Of a stretch of DNA of 64,000 bases, positions 48,356 through 58,081 are shown piece after piece (the first letter of the stretch is position 1; the number at the start of each line of letters is the position of its first letter). The notes beneath the pieces are model-generated. The model saw only the letters and a list, made by a program, of their open reading frames with translations, searched no databases and had not been told where the DNA came from. Made by a program: the position numbers and the translations under genes. Source of the DNA: Deltaproteobacteria bacterium (GTDB lineage: Bacteria; Myxococcota; JADLHZ01); contig JADLHZ010000095.1 of NCBI GenBank assembly GCA_020848545.1, forward strand, positions 1 to 64,000, in the 5' to 3' direction.

Positions 48356-48777
48356 GCGACGTCCCGGGCGAGGATCTTCGTGGCGATGGTCTTCGCCAGA
48401 TCCTTGCCGTTTTGTTGGAGCTGCACCCGCGCGTTCTTCTCGCTGGCTTGCAGCGCGGCGCGGGCGCCTTCGATCTTCTTCATCGCTTCTTGGCGCGCTT
48501 TGTCGAGCAGCTGCCGCTCCGACTCACGCGCCTCGTCGATCATCTTCTGGCGTTCGCCGAGCGCCTGCCGGCGCGCGCCCTCGAGCTGGCTCTGCAGCTC
48601 GTGCTCTTTTTGCTTGGTTTCGCCGAGCAAACGCAGGCTGTCGGCCTTGGCGCCGGCGATGTTTCGCTCACGCAGATCGAGCACGTCGAGGATCGGCGAA
48701 AAGAGCGTGGGCCCGAGCGTGAGGAGCACGACGGCCACGATGAAAGCCTGTAGAAAGAACGTGACATCCAGGTCCAT
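48352..48777 (-). CDS. ATP synthase Fo subunit b' (second stalk subunit)
   Basis: The 141-residue protein begins directly with a membrane helix (about 6-27, FFLQAFIVAVVLLTLGPTLF), then a coiled coil starting ILDVLDLRERNIAGAKADS, the layout of b'. It pairs with b to make the stator stalk. It is the first gene of the operon. The membrane subunits a and c (atpB, atpE) are not in the window, so in this genome Fo is split between loci, as is known for several deltaproteobacteria. Confidence 0.92.
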   Translation of the reverse strand: MDLDVTFFLQAFIVAVVLLTLGPTLFSPILDVLDLRERNIAGAKADSLRLLGETKQKEHELQSQLEGARRQALGERQKMIDEARESERQLLDKARQEAMKKIEGARAALQASEKNARVQLQQNGKDLAKTIATKILARDVA

Positions 48778-48862
48778 CGGGCGCGCGCTATGTCACGGCG
48801 CAGCAAACAAATCAATATCGAGTGGCGCGCAACATCCCGAAAAAGCTGCCGATAAGCCGGGT

Positions 48863-48907
48863 CCCCGCGTGCGGGGCGTCACACCGTGGCGGTCAACCCA
48901 GGTTGAC
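48863..48907. promoter_or_regulatory. Hairpin and operator-like palindrome upstream of a 62-residue gene
   Basis: CCCCGC-GT-GCGGGG (48863-48876) is a perfect short hairpin. GTCAACC-CA-GGTTGAC (48892-48907) is a perfect 16-base palindrome and its right arm overlaps a TTGACA hexamer (48903-48908). No good -10 element follows at the usual distance. The position between the divergent ATP synthase operon and the small gene suggests a control site for one or both. Confidence 0.45.
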
Positions 48908-48941
48908 ACTAGACTTGTATGAAGGGCTAAAGGTGCAAACC

Positions 48942-49130
48942 ATGACCGACTCTTTGAAACCGAACCCGACGACCGGAAGCCACAGCGTGATCGGCGCCGG
49001 AGGCGTCGAAGCGTCGCCAGAAGCCCGCCGCGACGAGGCCAAGCGTGCCCTCGTCACCCGCCGCGAGACCGAGTCCGCTTTCGCCGACCTGCTCCCCGCC
49101 TCTTACGGCGCCGTCCTCGCCAACCGCTAA
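48942..49130 (+). CDS. Small hydrophilic protein of unknown function
   Basis: A 62-residue protein, MTDSLKPNPTTGSHSVIGAG at the start and charged thereafter (EARRDEAKRALVTRRETES). No membrane helix, no cysteine, no family I recognise. The frame stays open upstream to 48822, but the ATG at 48942 is preceded by a weak AAAGGTG site and by the palindrome at 48892-48907. Its end overlaps the NUDIX gene end by four bases. The codon pattern looks like its neighbours', which supports a real gene. Confidence 0.55.
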   Translation: MTDSLKPNPTTGSHSVIGAGGVEASPEARRDEAKRALVTRRETESAFADLLPASYGAVLANR

Positions 49131-49564
49131 AACTCCGCCATCCTGGCCATCAGCTCCGGCAAGACTTCGCGATCGAAGGTCGTGAACGGGAGGTCCGCGA
49201 GCTCGTCCTTGGTCGCCCAAAAACAGCGCTTGACGTCGTCGCCGTTGCCCTCCTCGTTGAGCTTGCCCTTGAGGCGCTCGACCAACCAATAGGTGCCGAA
49301 GAGCTGTCGATCCGGCTTCACGAACGAGCGGTGAAACGCCATCGACGCGTGGATGATCTGCACGGGCCGTACGACGAGCCCGGTCTCCTCTTTGAACTCT
49401 CGCACGAGCGCGCTCGCCGGCTCCTCGCCGCGCGCGATGCCGCCGCCCGGGAAGTTCACGAAGTCGACGCCGCTCTTGCCGCGCGTCTCGGTGAGGAGCA
49501 CGTGCCCCTTGCTGATGAGGACGCCGTAGATGCTGATGCGGAAGCGCTTGATCTTTTCGGGCAT
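49127..49564 (-). CDS. NUDIX hydrolase
   Basis: The 145-residue protein carries a full NUDIX box, GGIARGEEPASALV followed by REFKEETG (about 47-69), matching Gx5Ex7REUXEEXGU. These enzymes cleave nucleoside diphosphates linked to another group, with Mg2+. The substrate is unknown. I chose the ATG at 49564, close to the first beta strand. A perfect ten-base palindrome (49572-49581) lies immediately upstream. It is the same direction as the phosphate-uptake genes but 89 bases away from them. Confidence 0.93.
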   Translation of the reverse strand: MPEKIKRFRISIYGVLISKGHVLLTETRGKSGVDFVNFPGGGIARGEEPASALVREFKEETGLVVRPVQIIHASMAFHRSFVKPDRQLFGTYWLVERLKGKLNEEGNGDDVKRCFWATKDELADLPFTTFDREVLPELMARMAEF

Positions 49565-49653
49565 CGCCAAACGTGGCCACGAATGTGGACACCAACGCAA
49601 TGGAAGAGTCAGCGCGCGGAGTACAATGTCGTTTCCTTGCGGAGCGCGCTGGC

Positions 49654-50657
<1,004 letters not shown>

Positions 50658-50661
<4 letters not shown>

Positions 50662-51275
50662 GCGTGTTCCAGCACGATCGCTTCGAGCACGTTGGCGACG
50701 TCGAGCGTTCGGTCGGTCGCGCGCTCCAAGCGTTCGTAGAGGTCACGCCACTTGATCACTTCGATGGCGTCCTTCTCTTCGTCGAAGAGGCGCTTCAAGG
50801 CCGCGCTCAGGATCCGGTCGGCGGCGTGCTCTTCGGTGCCGATCGTCTTCAACGCCTGCAGGATCGTGGCGGCGTTCTTCATGTCGCGCAGGTTCTTCAG
50901 CGCCTCGTGCATCGCGCGCGCGGCGGCGAGGACGTGGTCGGTGAGCGCCAGCGCTTCTTGCCGCGTCGTCTTGATGCTGTAGATGCGGCACCGTTCGCCG
51001 ATGCCTTCGATCGCGTCGATGACGTCGTCGAGGGACTTGATGAGCTCGTGGATCTCTTCTCGATCGAGCGGGGTGATCCAGGTTTGGTGCAGCGCGCTCA
51101 TGACCTCGTGCGTGGTGTTGTCGGCTTGGCGCTCGATCTCCGCGATGCGCCGGGCGTGCGTTTCGACCTCGGCCGGGTTCTTCGCCAGTTGCTGCAGCAC
51201 GAGGGCCGCGTCGACGGCGCGCTCGCCCATCGCCGTGAACGCATTCCAGAACAAATCGTCGCGGGTGAGTGCCAT
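50658..51275 (-). CDS. DUF47/PhoU-like regulator of the PiT transporter
   Basis: The 205-residue helical protein fits DUF47 (TIGR00153), PhoU-related cytoplasmic proteins encoded beside PiT transporters: WNAFTAMGERAVDAALVL at the start, EIHELIKSLDDVIDAIEG in the middle. They are thought to regulate phosphate transport activity and bind metal through E/D-rich helices. It is the first gene of the pair and overlaps pit by four bases. It is divergent from the MopE-like gene, with 158 bases between. Confidence 0.93.
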
Positions 51276-51419
51276 GGGCGCCGCTTGTATATGAAGCGCG
51301 TGACGATTAGCCAGCGGGGCTGTGTGACAAGTAGGTGAGATCTTGGGGTGGTCGGCTATCCCCGGTAGCCCACGCCAATTGTCGGTCTGACCTGCGCGAC
51401 GCCCCGTCGATTCTGCGGG

Positions 51420-51425
51420 TATACT
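51420..51425 (+). promoter_or_regulatory. Possible -10 element of the MopE-like gene
   Basis: TATACT is a good -10 match eight bases before the likely GTG start at 51434. No clear -35 lies 17 bases upstream. If used, the transcript would begin at or within a few bases of the start codon, which would make the message leaderless or nearly so. Confidence 0.35.
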
Positions 51426-51433
51426 TCCAAGAC

Positions 51434-53905
51434 GTGCTGCGCGCCTTCGCCATCGCCTCTGCTTTACTGTCTGCCTGCAACTTTGCGCAGATCGTCTTCT
51501 CCGAGTGCACGACGTCGAACCAATGCGACGCCCGCGAAGTGTGCACCGCCAACGCGTGCGTGCCCGTTGACGACACGACGATGATGACCGGCACTGGCTG
51601 CACCGACAGCGACGGCGACGGTGTTCCTGCGGGCGCAGCGTGCACCGGCACCGTCGACTGCGCGCCGAATGATCCGACCGCGTCGACCACGGTGAGCACC
51701 TTCCTCGACGCCGACCTCGACGGCTATCCGATGCCGACAGCGAGCCTCGTCTGCACGGGCAGCGTCACTGGCCCCGGCATGTCGGCGACCGCCGGCACCG
51801 ACTGCGATGACAACGCCGCGTCGCTCTATCGCTTGCGCCCTATCGCTTCCGATGTCGACGCCGACGGTCATTTCTCGGTGACGACCGTCGACACGTGCGT
51901 CGGCGCCGACGCGCCCAGCGGCACGCAGATCGGCGGCGGCGACGATTTTTGCGACAACAAGCCGCTCGCGAACACCTTTGCGAAGTGTCCGACCTGCGTC
52001 GACGGCGACAGCGACGGCCACTTCGCTGGCTGCGATGCTGCGGGCACCGGCGCCGACGCGTGCGACGCCGACGCTGTGAACTGGCAAGCGTCGTCGTGCG
52101 CCGCCTGCGCCGACGGCGATGGCGACGGGCACTTCGCCGGTTGCGATACGTACCCGAGCGCCACCTCCGACAGCTGCGACGGAGACCCGAACAACCACAC
52201 GGCCTCGGGCTGCGCGAATTGTCGCGACACCGACGGCGATGGCTTCTTCGTCGGTTGCGATGTCTTCAACGGCGCGCGCCCCGGCCCCGACTGCAACGAC
52301 GCCGACGACTTCGTGAATTCGGCGATGCCCGGTGATCGCTTCGGCGAAGACTCGAACTGCGACGGCACGACGCTCACGCTGAGCAACGCAGCCGGCATCT
52401 TCGTGGCGCCGCCGGGGCAAGGCGGTGACGATCTCAACCCGGGCACGCAGGCGTTGCCGATGGCGACGATCGCAGGCGGGTTGGCCAAGGCGCTACCCGC
52501 GCAGGTCATCTTCGTGATGCAAGGCAACTACGACGCGGCGGTGACGCTCACCCGCTCGATCTATGGCGGATTTCAGTCCGGCAATTGGAGCAACTACAAC
52601 TCTGTCACGTTCGCGGCGACGGTCTCCGGCGGCGCGGCGCAAACGGCGATGAGCGCCACGAACCGTTCGCTCGTGGTCTCCGGGCTCGCCATTGCCCCCG
52701 ATACCGCGGGCGCCGGAGATTGCGTCGGGTTGGCGCTCACGGGCAGTGCCGCCCACAGCGTGCTCCTCCACCGCCTCACGCTGAACGGCAACGAGTGCGC
52801 GAGCGAGCGCATGGGGCTCGAGACGACCGGCCTGCGCGTGCTCGGCGACACCTTTACCTCGCGCGGGCGCACGGCGGCGGAGGTCGGGCAGACGAAGAGC
52901 GCCTACGGCGTCAGGACGACCGGCGGATCGCTCTACTTCAAGAACGCGACGATCATAGGCAGCGCGGCCATCGTCGCGAGCGGCGCTTATTCCTACGGCG
53001 TGCACGTGATGGGCGGCGCCAACCTCCGGGTGAGCGGCGGCGTCGTGCAGGGCGGCTTCGGCGTCGAGAACCGAGGCATCGTTCAGACGGCGAGCGCCGG
53101 CACCGTCTCCGTCGACGGCGCGACGATCATCGGCACGACCGACAACACCGGGGCCTCGGTGGGCGCCTCCACCGTTGCCAGCACGGGCATCTACCGCATC
53201 GACGGCGGACCGATCACGGTGGTCCGCAGCCGCGTCATCGCCACGCGCGCGTGCGGGGCGTCGGCGTCGCACTTCGCGGTCGGGGTCTATGCCAACGACG
53301 GGGGCGGCATCGACGGCGTCGACGTCATCAACTCGATCGTCGACGCCGGCTCGTGCAAGTCGGGCCGCGGCGTCTACGCGACCACCTTCGCCCGCGCGCG
53401 CGTCATCAACTCGCACATCGTCGGCAGCGCGATCGCGTCGGGTGATACGCGGCTCCTCGACCTCTCCGGGCTCAAGGTGATCGTCATCAACAGCGTCGTC
53501 GCGTTCGAGTCGGTGAACGCTGCCGCGACGGAGGCGATCTACCTGCGCTACGAGCCCACGAACGCGGTGGCGATGGCGAACGTGTTCTGGTCGGTGGCCG
53601 GTTCGCCCACGCCGTCTCCGTTCGTGACGTCGACCGGCACGCCCTACGCCACCGTCGCGGCGTTCAATGCGCTGCCCGGCGACATCGAGAGCAACCTCGG
53701 CGTGGACCCGCTGGCGGCGCCGCTGCGCGACGCGGTCACGCCGCCGGCGATCGCCGGAGCGCCGTGCCGAAACGCCGGCGTCGATCCGGCGATCTATCCG
53801 ACGGCGGCGCCGGCCGATCGCTACACGACGCCGATTCGCGACTTCGCACAGAACACGTTGCGGCCGGTGGGGGCATGGGACATCGGCGTCGACGAGATTC
53901 CGTAG
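51434..53905 (+). CDS. Secreted MopE-like Cys/Asp repeat protein with beta-helix domain
   Basis: The 823-residue protein starts with a lipoprotein-type signal (ASALLSACN, Cys about 14). The region about 45-300 is full of DxDxDG calcium-binding loops and cysteines. Three tandem units of about 38 residues (about 184-297) share C-x2-C-x-D-x-D-x-D-G-x-F-x-x-GCD, the metal-binding motif of MopE-like myxobacterial proteins. From about 320, GQGGDDLNPGTQALPMATI begins a right-handed parallel beta-helix (DUF1565/pectate-lyase-like) to the end. It is probably a surface-anchored adhesin or carbohydrate-binding protein. It is monocistronic and ends eight bases from the convergent dctM-like gene. Confidence 0.87.
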   Translation: MLRAFAIASALLSACNFAQIVFSECTTSNQCDAREVCTANACVPVDDTTMMTGTGCTDSDGDGVPAGAACTGTVDCAPNDPTASTTVSTFLDADLDGYPMPTASLVCTGSVTGPGMSATAGTDCDDNAASLYRLRPIASDVDADGHFSVTTVDTCVGADAPSGTQIGGGDDFCDNKPLANTFAKCPTCVDGDSDGHFAGCDAAGTGADACDADAVNWQASSCAACADGDGDGHFAGCDTYPSATSDSCDGDPNNHTASGCANCRDTDGDGFFVGCDVFNGARPGPDCNDADDFVNSAMPGDRFGEDSNCDGTTLTLSNAAGIFVAPPGQGGDDLNPGTQALPMATIAGGLAKALPAQVIFVMQGNYDAAVTLTRSIYGGFQSGNWSNYNSVTFAATVSGGAAQTAMSATNRSLVVSGLAIAPDTAGAGDCVGLALTGSAAHSVLLHRLTLNGNECASERMGLETTGLRVLGDTFTSRGRTAAEVGQTKSAYGVRTTGGSLYFKNATIIGSAAIVASGAYSYGVHVMGGANLRVSGGVVQGGFGVENRGIVQTASAGTVSVDGATIIGTTDNTGASVGASTVASTGIYRIDGGPITVVRSRVIATRACGASASHFAVGVYANDGGGIDGVDVINSIVDAGSCKSGRGVYATTFARARVINSHIVGSAIASGDTRLLDLSGLKVIVINSVVAFESVNAAATEAIYLRYEPTNAVAMANVFWSVAGSPTPSPFVTSTGTPYATVAAFNALPGDIESNLGVDPLAAPLRDAVTPPAIAGAPCRNAGVDPAIYPTAAPADRYTTPIRDFAQNTLRPVGAWDIGVDEIP

Positions 53906-53912
53906 CCAGGCG

Positions 53913-55373
53913 CTACGGCGTCGCCGGCTGCGACGCGGCGTTCTTCATCTGCTCTTGCGCGCGCTTCATCATCTCTTCCATCGTCAGCGGCTTCTTCGGA
54001 GCGTCGGCCGGCTGAGACGCCGCGGACTTCGCCTCCTTTCCGTTCCACGGAAACGGCTCGTAGATCGCGACGCCGTGCTTCATGTTCAGCGCCGCCTTCG
54101 ACAGCGTCGGCACGTACATGATGACGCCGAGCGCCGCGATCACCATCGCGAGCGTCGGCAGCACGGCGACCGTGACCTCGGAGAACGGGCGCTTGAAGAT
54201 CGCGCTCGCGACGAAGAGGTTCGTCGCCACCGGCGGCGCCAGGTAGCCGATCTCCATGTTGACGACGAAGACGACGCCGAAGTGGATGGGGTCGATGCCG
54301 TAGACCTCGAGCGCGATCGGCGCGAGCAGCGGCGCGAAGACGAGCGTGGCGCTCACCGAGTCCATCAGCGCGCCGATGAAGATCAGCGCCACGTTGACGA
54401 TGAGCAAGAACACCATCGGCGAGAGGTGCGCGCCGCGCAGCCAGTTGCCCATGCGCTCGGCGGCCTCGATCTCGGCCAAGAAGTCGTTCAAGCCGAACGC
54501 GAGCACGACGATGAGCACGAGGCTGCCGATCAAGGTCGCGCTCTCGCTGAAGACGGCGAGGAGGTCCTTCACGTGCAGCTCTTTATGCACGACGGTCGTG
54601 ACGATGACGCTGTACGCGAGCGCGACGGCGCCGGCTTCGGTCGGCGTGAATTGGCCGCTGTAGATGCCGCCAAGCACGATGACCGGCAGCGCCAGCGCGA
54701 ACGCGCCGGCTTCGACCGCCTCCAAGATCTTCTTCCCGTCGAAGGGCTCGCGCGCCTCGGGGACTTTGCGACCGACGAAGTACGCGTAGACACTGAGCAT
54801 GAAGGTGATCGCGAGCGCCGGGATGAGGCCGGCCAAGAACAGATCGGAAGGATCGACGGCGGCCGAGCCCGACACGCAGATGGCGTAGATCAACATGGCG
54901 ATCGACGGCGGCACCAGGCACCCGAGCGAGCCGGCGGTCGTGAGCAGGCCCATCGCCGCGCGCTCGGGATACTTCGACTCGACGAGCGCGGGGAACATGA
55001 TGCTGCCGACGGCGACGAGCGTCACCGGCGAGCTGCCGGTGATCGCCGAGAAGACGATGCACGCGATGACGCTGGCGATGGCCAAGCCGCCGGGCATGAA
55101 GCCGACGAGCGCGCGCGCGACGCGGATCAGGCGCGCTGCCATGCCGCCCTTCGTCATCACCGTGCCGGCGCCGACGAAGAACGGGATCGAGAGGAACACG
55201 TTCTTCGTGGTCAACGACTCCATCTTGTTGACGATGCGCACCAGGCTCTCGGGCGAGACGCCTTCGCCGGCGATCAGGATGAAGCAGAGCATCGTCGCCA
55301 TGCCGACGACGACGAAAAGGCGCGCGCCGATGAGCATCAGCGCGAGGACGCACAAGAGGACGATGGTCGTCAT
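53913..55373 (-). CDS. TRAP transporter large permease (DctM type)
   Basis: The 486-residue protein has about 12 membrane helices and the DctM motifs MTKGGMAARLIRVARALVG, SAITGSSPVTLVAVGS and PPVATNLFVAS. It forms the transport channel of a tripartite sodium-driven carboxylate or similar importer. The C-terminal tail of about 45 residues (ASQPADAPKKPL, then ASQPATP) is cytoplasmic and unusual. The ATG at 55373 overlaps the dctQ stop by four bases. It is the last gene of the TRAP operon. Confidence 0.94.
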   Translation of the reverse strand: MTTIVLLCVLALMLIGARLFVVVGMATMLCFILIAGEGVSPESLVRIVNKMESLTTKNVFLSIPFFVGAGTVMTKGGMAARLIRVARALVGFMPGGLAIASVIACIVFSAITGSSPVTLVAVGSIMFPALVESKYPERAAMGLLTTAGSLGCLVPPSIAMLIYAICVSGSAAVDPSDLFLAGLIPALAITFMLSVYAYFVGRKVPEAREPFDGKKILEAVEAGAFALALPVIVLGGIYSGQFTPTEAGAVALAYSVIVTTVVHKELHVKDLLAVFSESATLIGSLVLIVVLAFGLNDFLAEIEAAERMGNWLRGAHLSPMVFLLIVNVALIFIGALMDSVSATLVFAPLLAPIALEVYGIDPIHFGVVFVVNMEIGYLAPPVATNLFVASAIFKRPFSEVTVAVLPTLAMVIAALGVIMYVPTLSKAALNMKHGVAIYEPFPWNGKEAKSAASQPADAPKKPLTMEEMMKRAQEQMKNAASQPATP

Positions 55374-56137
55374 TGGTCGTCCTTCGGCTTGTTCAAGCCG
55401 AGCATCTGTAAGGGGTCGTCCTCTTCGACCTCGCCCTGGAACGCGTGCTTCGTCTGCGCCAAGAAGCGCGCGGCCATCACGAAGAAGCCGACGGGCATGC
55501 CCATGAACGCGATCCACTTCGGCACCGGCAGCGCTGCGAAGATGCCGCCGGCGCCGTCGGTGTCCACGTAGTCAGAGAAGTGCGCCTTGATGCTGTAGAT
55601 CGCGAGCACGCCGAGCACCGCGCAAAAAAGCCCGGTGATGAGGTGCCCGAACGCCTGCGCGTAGGGCAGCGCCTTTTTCGGCCACAGCTTCGAGCCGAGA
55701 TCGAGCGCCAAGTGGCGATGCTCGAACGCCGCCATGCTCGCGCCGAGGCACGCGACCCACAGCATCAGCGCGAGCGCGAGCGTCTGCGACCAGACGAGGC
55801 CGTTCGGCAGGATCCACACGAAGAGCTCGAGCGCCACGACCGCGCCGAGCACGATGCCGAGCGCACGCGCGAAGGTATTGAAGCCGCCCGAGCGCCCGCG
55901 GGTGCGCAGCGCGCCGTAGACGAAGGCGAGGACGATCGCGCCGCCCGTGAGCTTCGAGGCGTAGCTCGCGAAGTCGCCTCCGCCGTAGACGCGCGCGAAC
56001 AAGCCCTGCTGACGCGTCCAGAAGCGATGCGCCACGTCCAAGGCGACGACCGCGCCCATGACGACGAGGCAGGCGGCGGTCAGACGTTTTTCGAAAGTGT
56101 GGATCGCGCGGTCGAGGCGGTTCTGGGACGGGTGCAT
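55370..56137 (-). CDS. TRAP transporter small permease (DctQ type), long form
   Basis: The 255-residue protein has the four-helix DctQ layout (LVVMGAVVALDVAHRFW at helix 1; VACLGASMAAFEHRHLALDL in the middle). Typical members have 160-190 residues. The extra length lies in the loop after helix 1 and in the tail. It joins DctM in the membrane unit. It sits 16 bases after dctP and overlaps dctM. Confidence 0.9.
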   Translation of the reverse strand: MHPSQNRLDRAIHTFEKRLTAACLVVMGAVVALDVAHRFWTRQQGLFARVYGGGDFASYASKLTGGAIVLAFVYGALRTRGRSGGFNTFARALGIVLGAVVALELFVWILPNGLVWSQTLALALMLWVACLGASMAAFEHRHLALDLGSKLWPKKALPYAQAFGHLITGLFCAVLGVLAIYSIKAHFSDYVDTDGAGGIFAALPVPKWIAFMGMPVGFFVMAARFLAQTKHAFQGEVEEDDPLQMLGLNKPKDDQ

Positions 56138-56153
56138 CCCGCCATTCTACGGG

Positions 56154-57152
56154 CTACTTCTTGCGCGCGCGAAATTCCTTCAACCCCTTGTCGATCGCCT
56201 CGTAGACGCGCTTCTCGGCGGCGCTCGCCTTCTTCGCCCAGTCGGTGCGCACTTTGACGGCGAGCTTTCGGAACTCGTCGCGCTGCGGCTCGCTCAACAC
56301 GTTCACCTTGACGTTCGAGGCCTTCAGGTTCTCGATCAAGATCGGCGTCATCGCGCGGATCTGCTTGCGCATGGGGCCGATGATGTTGTGGCCAACGGTG
56401 GTCATCGTCGCGCGGATCTCGCTCGGCAGCGCGTCGTAGAACGCCTTGTTATAGACGATCGCCGCGCTCTGATAGATGTGCTCGCTGATGCTGTAGTTCG
56501 TGCTCGCGGTGTGCCAGCTCGCCGCGAAGGTGAAGATCGGCGCTTGGTCGAAGCCGTCGACGACGCCGGTCTGCAGCGAGGTCAGCGCCTCGGTCGTCGG
56601 GATCGGCACCGGGCTCGCGCTGAACGCGCGGTACATCTCGAGGTGAATCGGGTTCTCTTGGCTGCGCATCTTCCTGCCCTTGAGATCGGCCGGCGAATTC
56701 ACCGCGAACTTGCCGCCGAAGTTCCTGTAGCCGTTCTCGCTCCAGAAGCCGACGACGAGCCCGCGCTCTTCGAACGACTTCTTCAACAGCGGGCCGGCCA
56801 CGTTGTCGATGATGTGATCGGCTTCCTCGTAGTTGTTGAACAGGTACGGGAGCTCGAGCACGTTCAGCTCCGGCACGATCGACGCGATGGCGCCGGTGGA
56901 GCCGCCGAACGACTGCACTTGGCCGCGCTTCGTCGACTGCACGCTCTCGTTCTCGTCACCGAGCGTGCCGCCCAAGAAGACCTTGATCTTGATCTTGCCG
57001 GGGTGCGCCTCCTCGACGCCCTTCTTGAAGTCCGCGAGGCCCTGCGCCCACGGGCTGCCTTCCGGCGCCACGGTGGCGAGCTTGACGACGATCGGTTCGG
57101 CGAGCGCAGGGGAGGCGAAGAACAACGCAGCGGCGAGCGTTAGGAGCTTCAT
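56154..57152 (-). CDS. TRAP transporter periplasmic binding protein (DctP type)
   Basis: The 332-residue protein has a Sec signal (about 1-18, ending SPALA) and the DctP fold: KLATVAPEGSPWAQGL at the start, then LELPYLFNN, KMRSQENPIHLEMY (the conserved Arg that grips carboxylates) and VVDGFDQAP. It binds solutes in the periplasm for the permease pair. The ligand cannot be told from sequence, but the Arg argues for an organic acid. It is the first gene of the TRAP operon, divergent from miaA with 14 bases between. Confidence 0.94.
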   Translation of the reverse strand: MKLLTLAAALFFASPALAEPIVVKLATVAPEGSPWAQGLADFKKGVEEAHPGKIKIKVFLGGTLGDENESVQSTKRGQVQSFGGSTGAIASIVPELNVLELPYLFNNYEEADHIIDNVAGPLLKKSFEERGLVVGFWSENGYRNFGGKFAVNSPADLKGRKMRSQENPIHLEMYRAFSASPVPIPTTEALTSLQTGVVDGFDQAPIFTFAASWHTASTNYSISEHIYQSAAIVYNKAFYDALPSEIRATMTTVGHNIIGPMRKQIRAMTPILIENLKASNVKVNVLSEPQRDEFRKLAVKVRTDWAKKASAAEKRVYEAIDKGLKEFRARKK

Positions 57153-57166
57153 AGGCGGCGGACTTT

Positions 57167-58081
57167 ATGCGCAAGACGGTGGCCATGCAACGCGCGATCG
57201 CGATCTTCGGCCCGACGGCGAGCGGCAAGAGCGCGCTTGCGTTGAGCTTCGCTGAAGCCGTCGGCGGCGAGATCGTCGCCTGCGATGCGCAGATGGTCTA
57301 TCGCGGCTTCGACGTCGGGACGAACAAGCCGAGCGCGGACGAGCAAGCGCGCGTGCCGCACCATATGCTCGACGTCTGCGCCGCGAACGACGAGATGCAA
57401 GCGGCGCGCTACGGCGACGCCGCGCTCGCGGTGGTCGCAGCGCTGAATGCGCGCGGCAAAGTGCCGGTGATCGTCGTCGGCACGTACCTCTACTATCGCG
57501 CGCTCGTGCACGGGCTCGGGCCGTTGCCGAAGAGCGACCCTGCCGTGCGCGAAGAGATCGTGCGGATGGGACCCGACGCGATTGCGGAAGAGGTGAGGCG
57601 CCTCGATCCCGAGAGCTACGAAGAGGCGAAGGGCAAGAACCTGCCGCGGCTCGTGCGCGCGCTCGAAGTGTTCCGCATCACCGGCCAAAAAGCGTCGGCG
57701 CTGAAGAAGGAGCACGCCTTCGCCGAGAAGCGCCTCGACGTCGCCGGCGTGGCGCTACGGCCCGATCGCGACGCGCTGAGGCAACGCATCGACGCGCGCG
57801 TCCTTGCGATGTGGAACAACGGCTGGCGCGACGAAGTGCGATCGCTGCTCGCTGCCGGCGTGCGCGAAGACGCGCGCGCGATGCAGGCCGTCGGCTACCG
57901 CGACATCGCCGAGCACCTGCGCACCGGAGAGCGCGACGCCGCCGTGATCGCGAAGATCCAGGCGGCCACGCGGCAATACGCGCGGCGTCAGCTCTCGTTC
58001 ATGCGGCAGGAGAAGGCGGCGGAAGTGTTCGCCGGCTTCGGAGAGGAGGCGATCAGAGCCGGAATTGCACGCCGGCGTTGA
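57167..58081 (+). CDS. miaA: tRNA dimethylallyltransferase MiaA
   Basis: MiaA adds a dimethylallyl group to A37 of tRNAs that read UNN codons. The 304-residue protein has the P-loop GPTASGKS, CDAQMVYRGFDVGTNKP, PHHMLDVC, and GTYLYYRALVHGLGPLP, all conserved. The ATG at 57167 or the one at 57185 could start it; the latter fits family length better. Its 3' end overlaps the convergent outer-membrane gene by 29 bases, a long antisense overlap. Confidence 0.95.
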   Translation: MRKTVAMQRAIAIFGPTASGKSALALSFAEAVGGEIVACDAQMVYRGFDVGTNKPSADEQARVPHHMLDVCAANDEMQAARYGDAALAVVAALNARGKVPVIVVGTYLYYRALVHGLGPLPKSDPAVREEIVRMGPDAIAEEVRRLDPESYEEAKGKNLPRLVRALEVFRITGQKASALKKEHAFAEKRLDVAGVALRPDRDALRQRIDARVLAMWNNGWRDEVRSLLAAGVREDARAMQAVGYRDIAEHLRTGERDAAVIAKIQAATRQYARRQLSFMRQEKAAEVFAGFGEEAIRAGIARRR

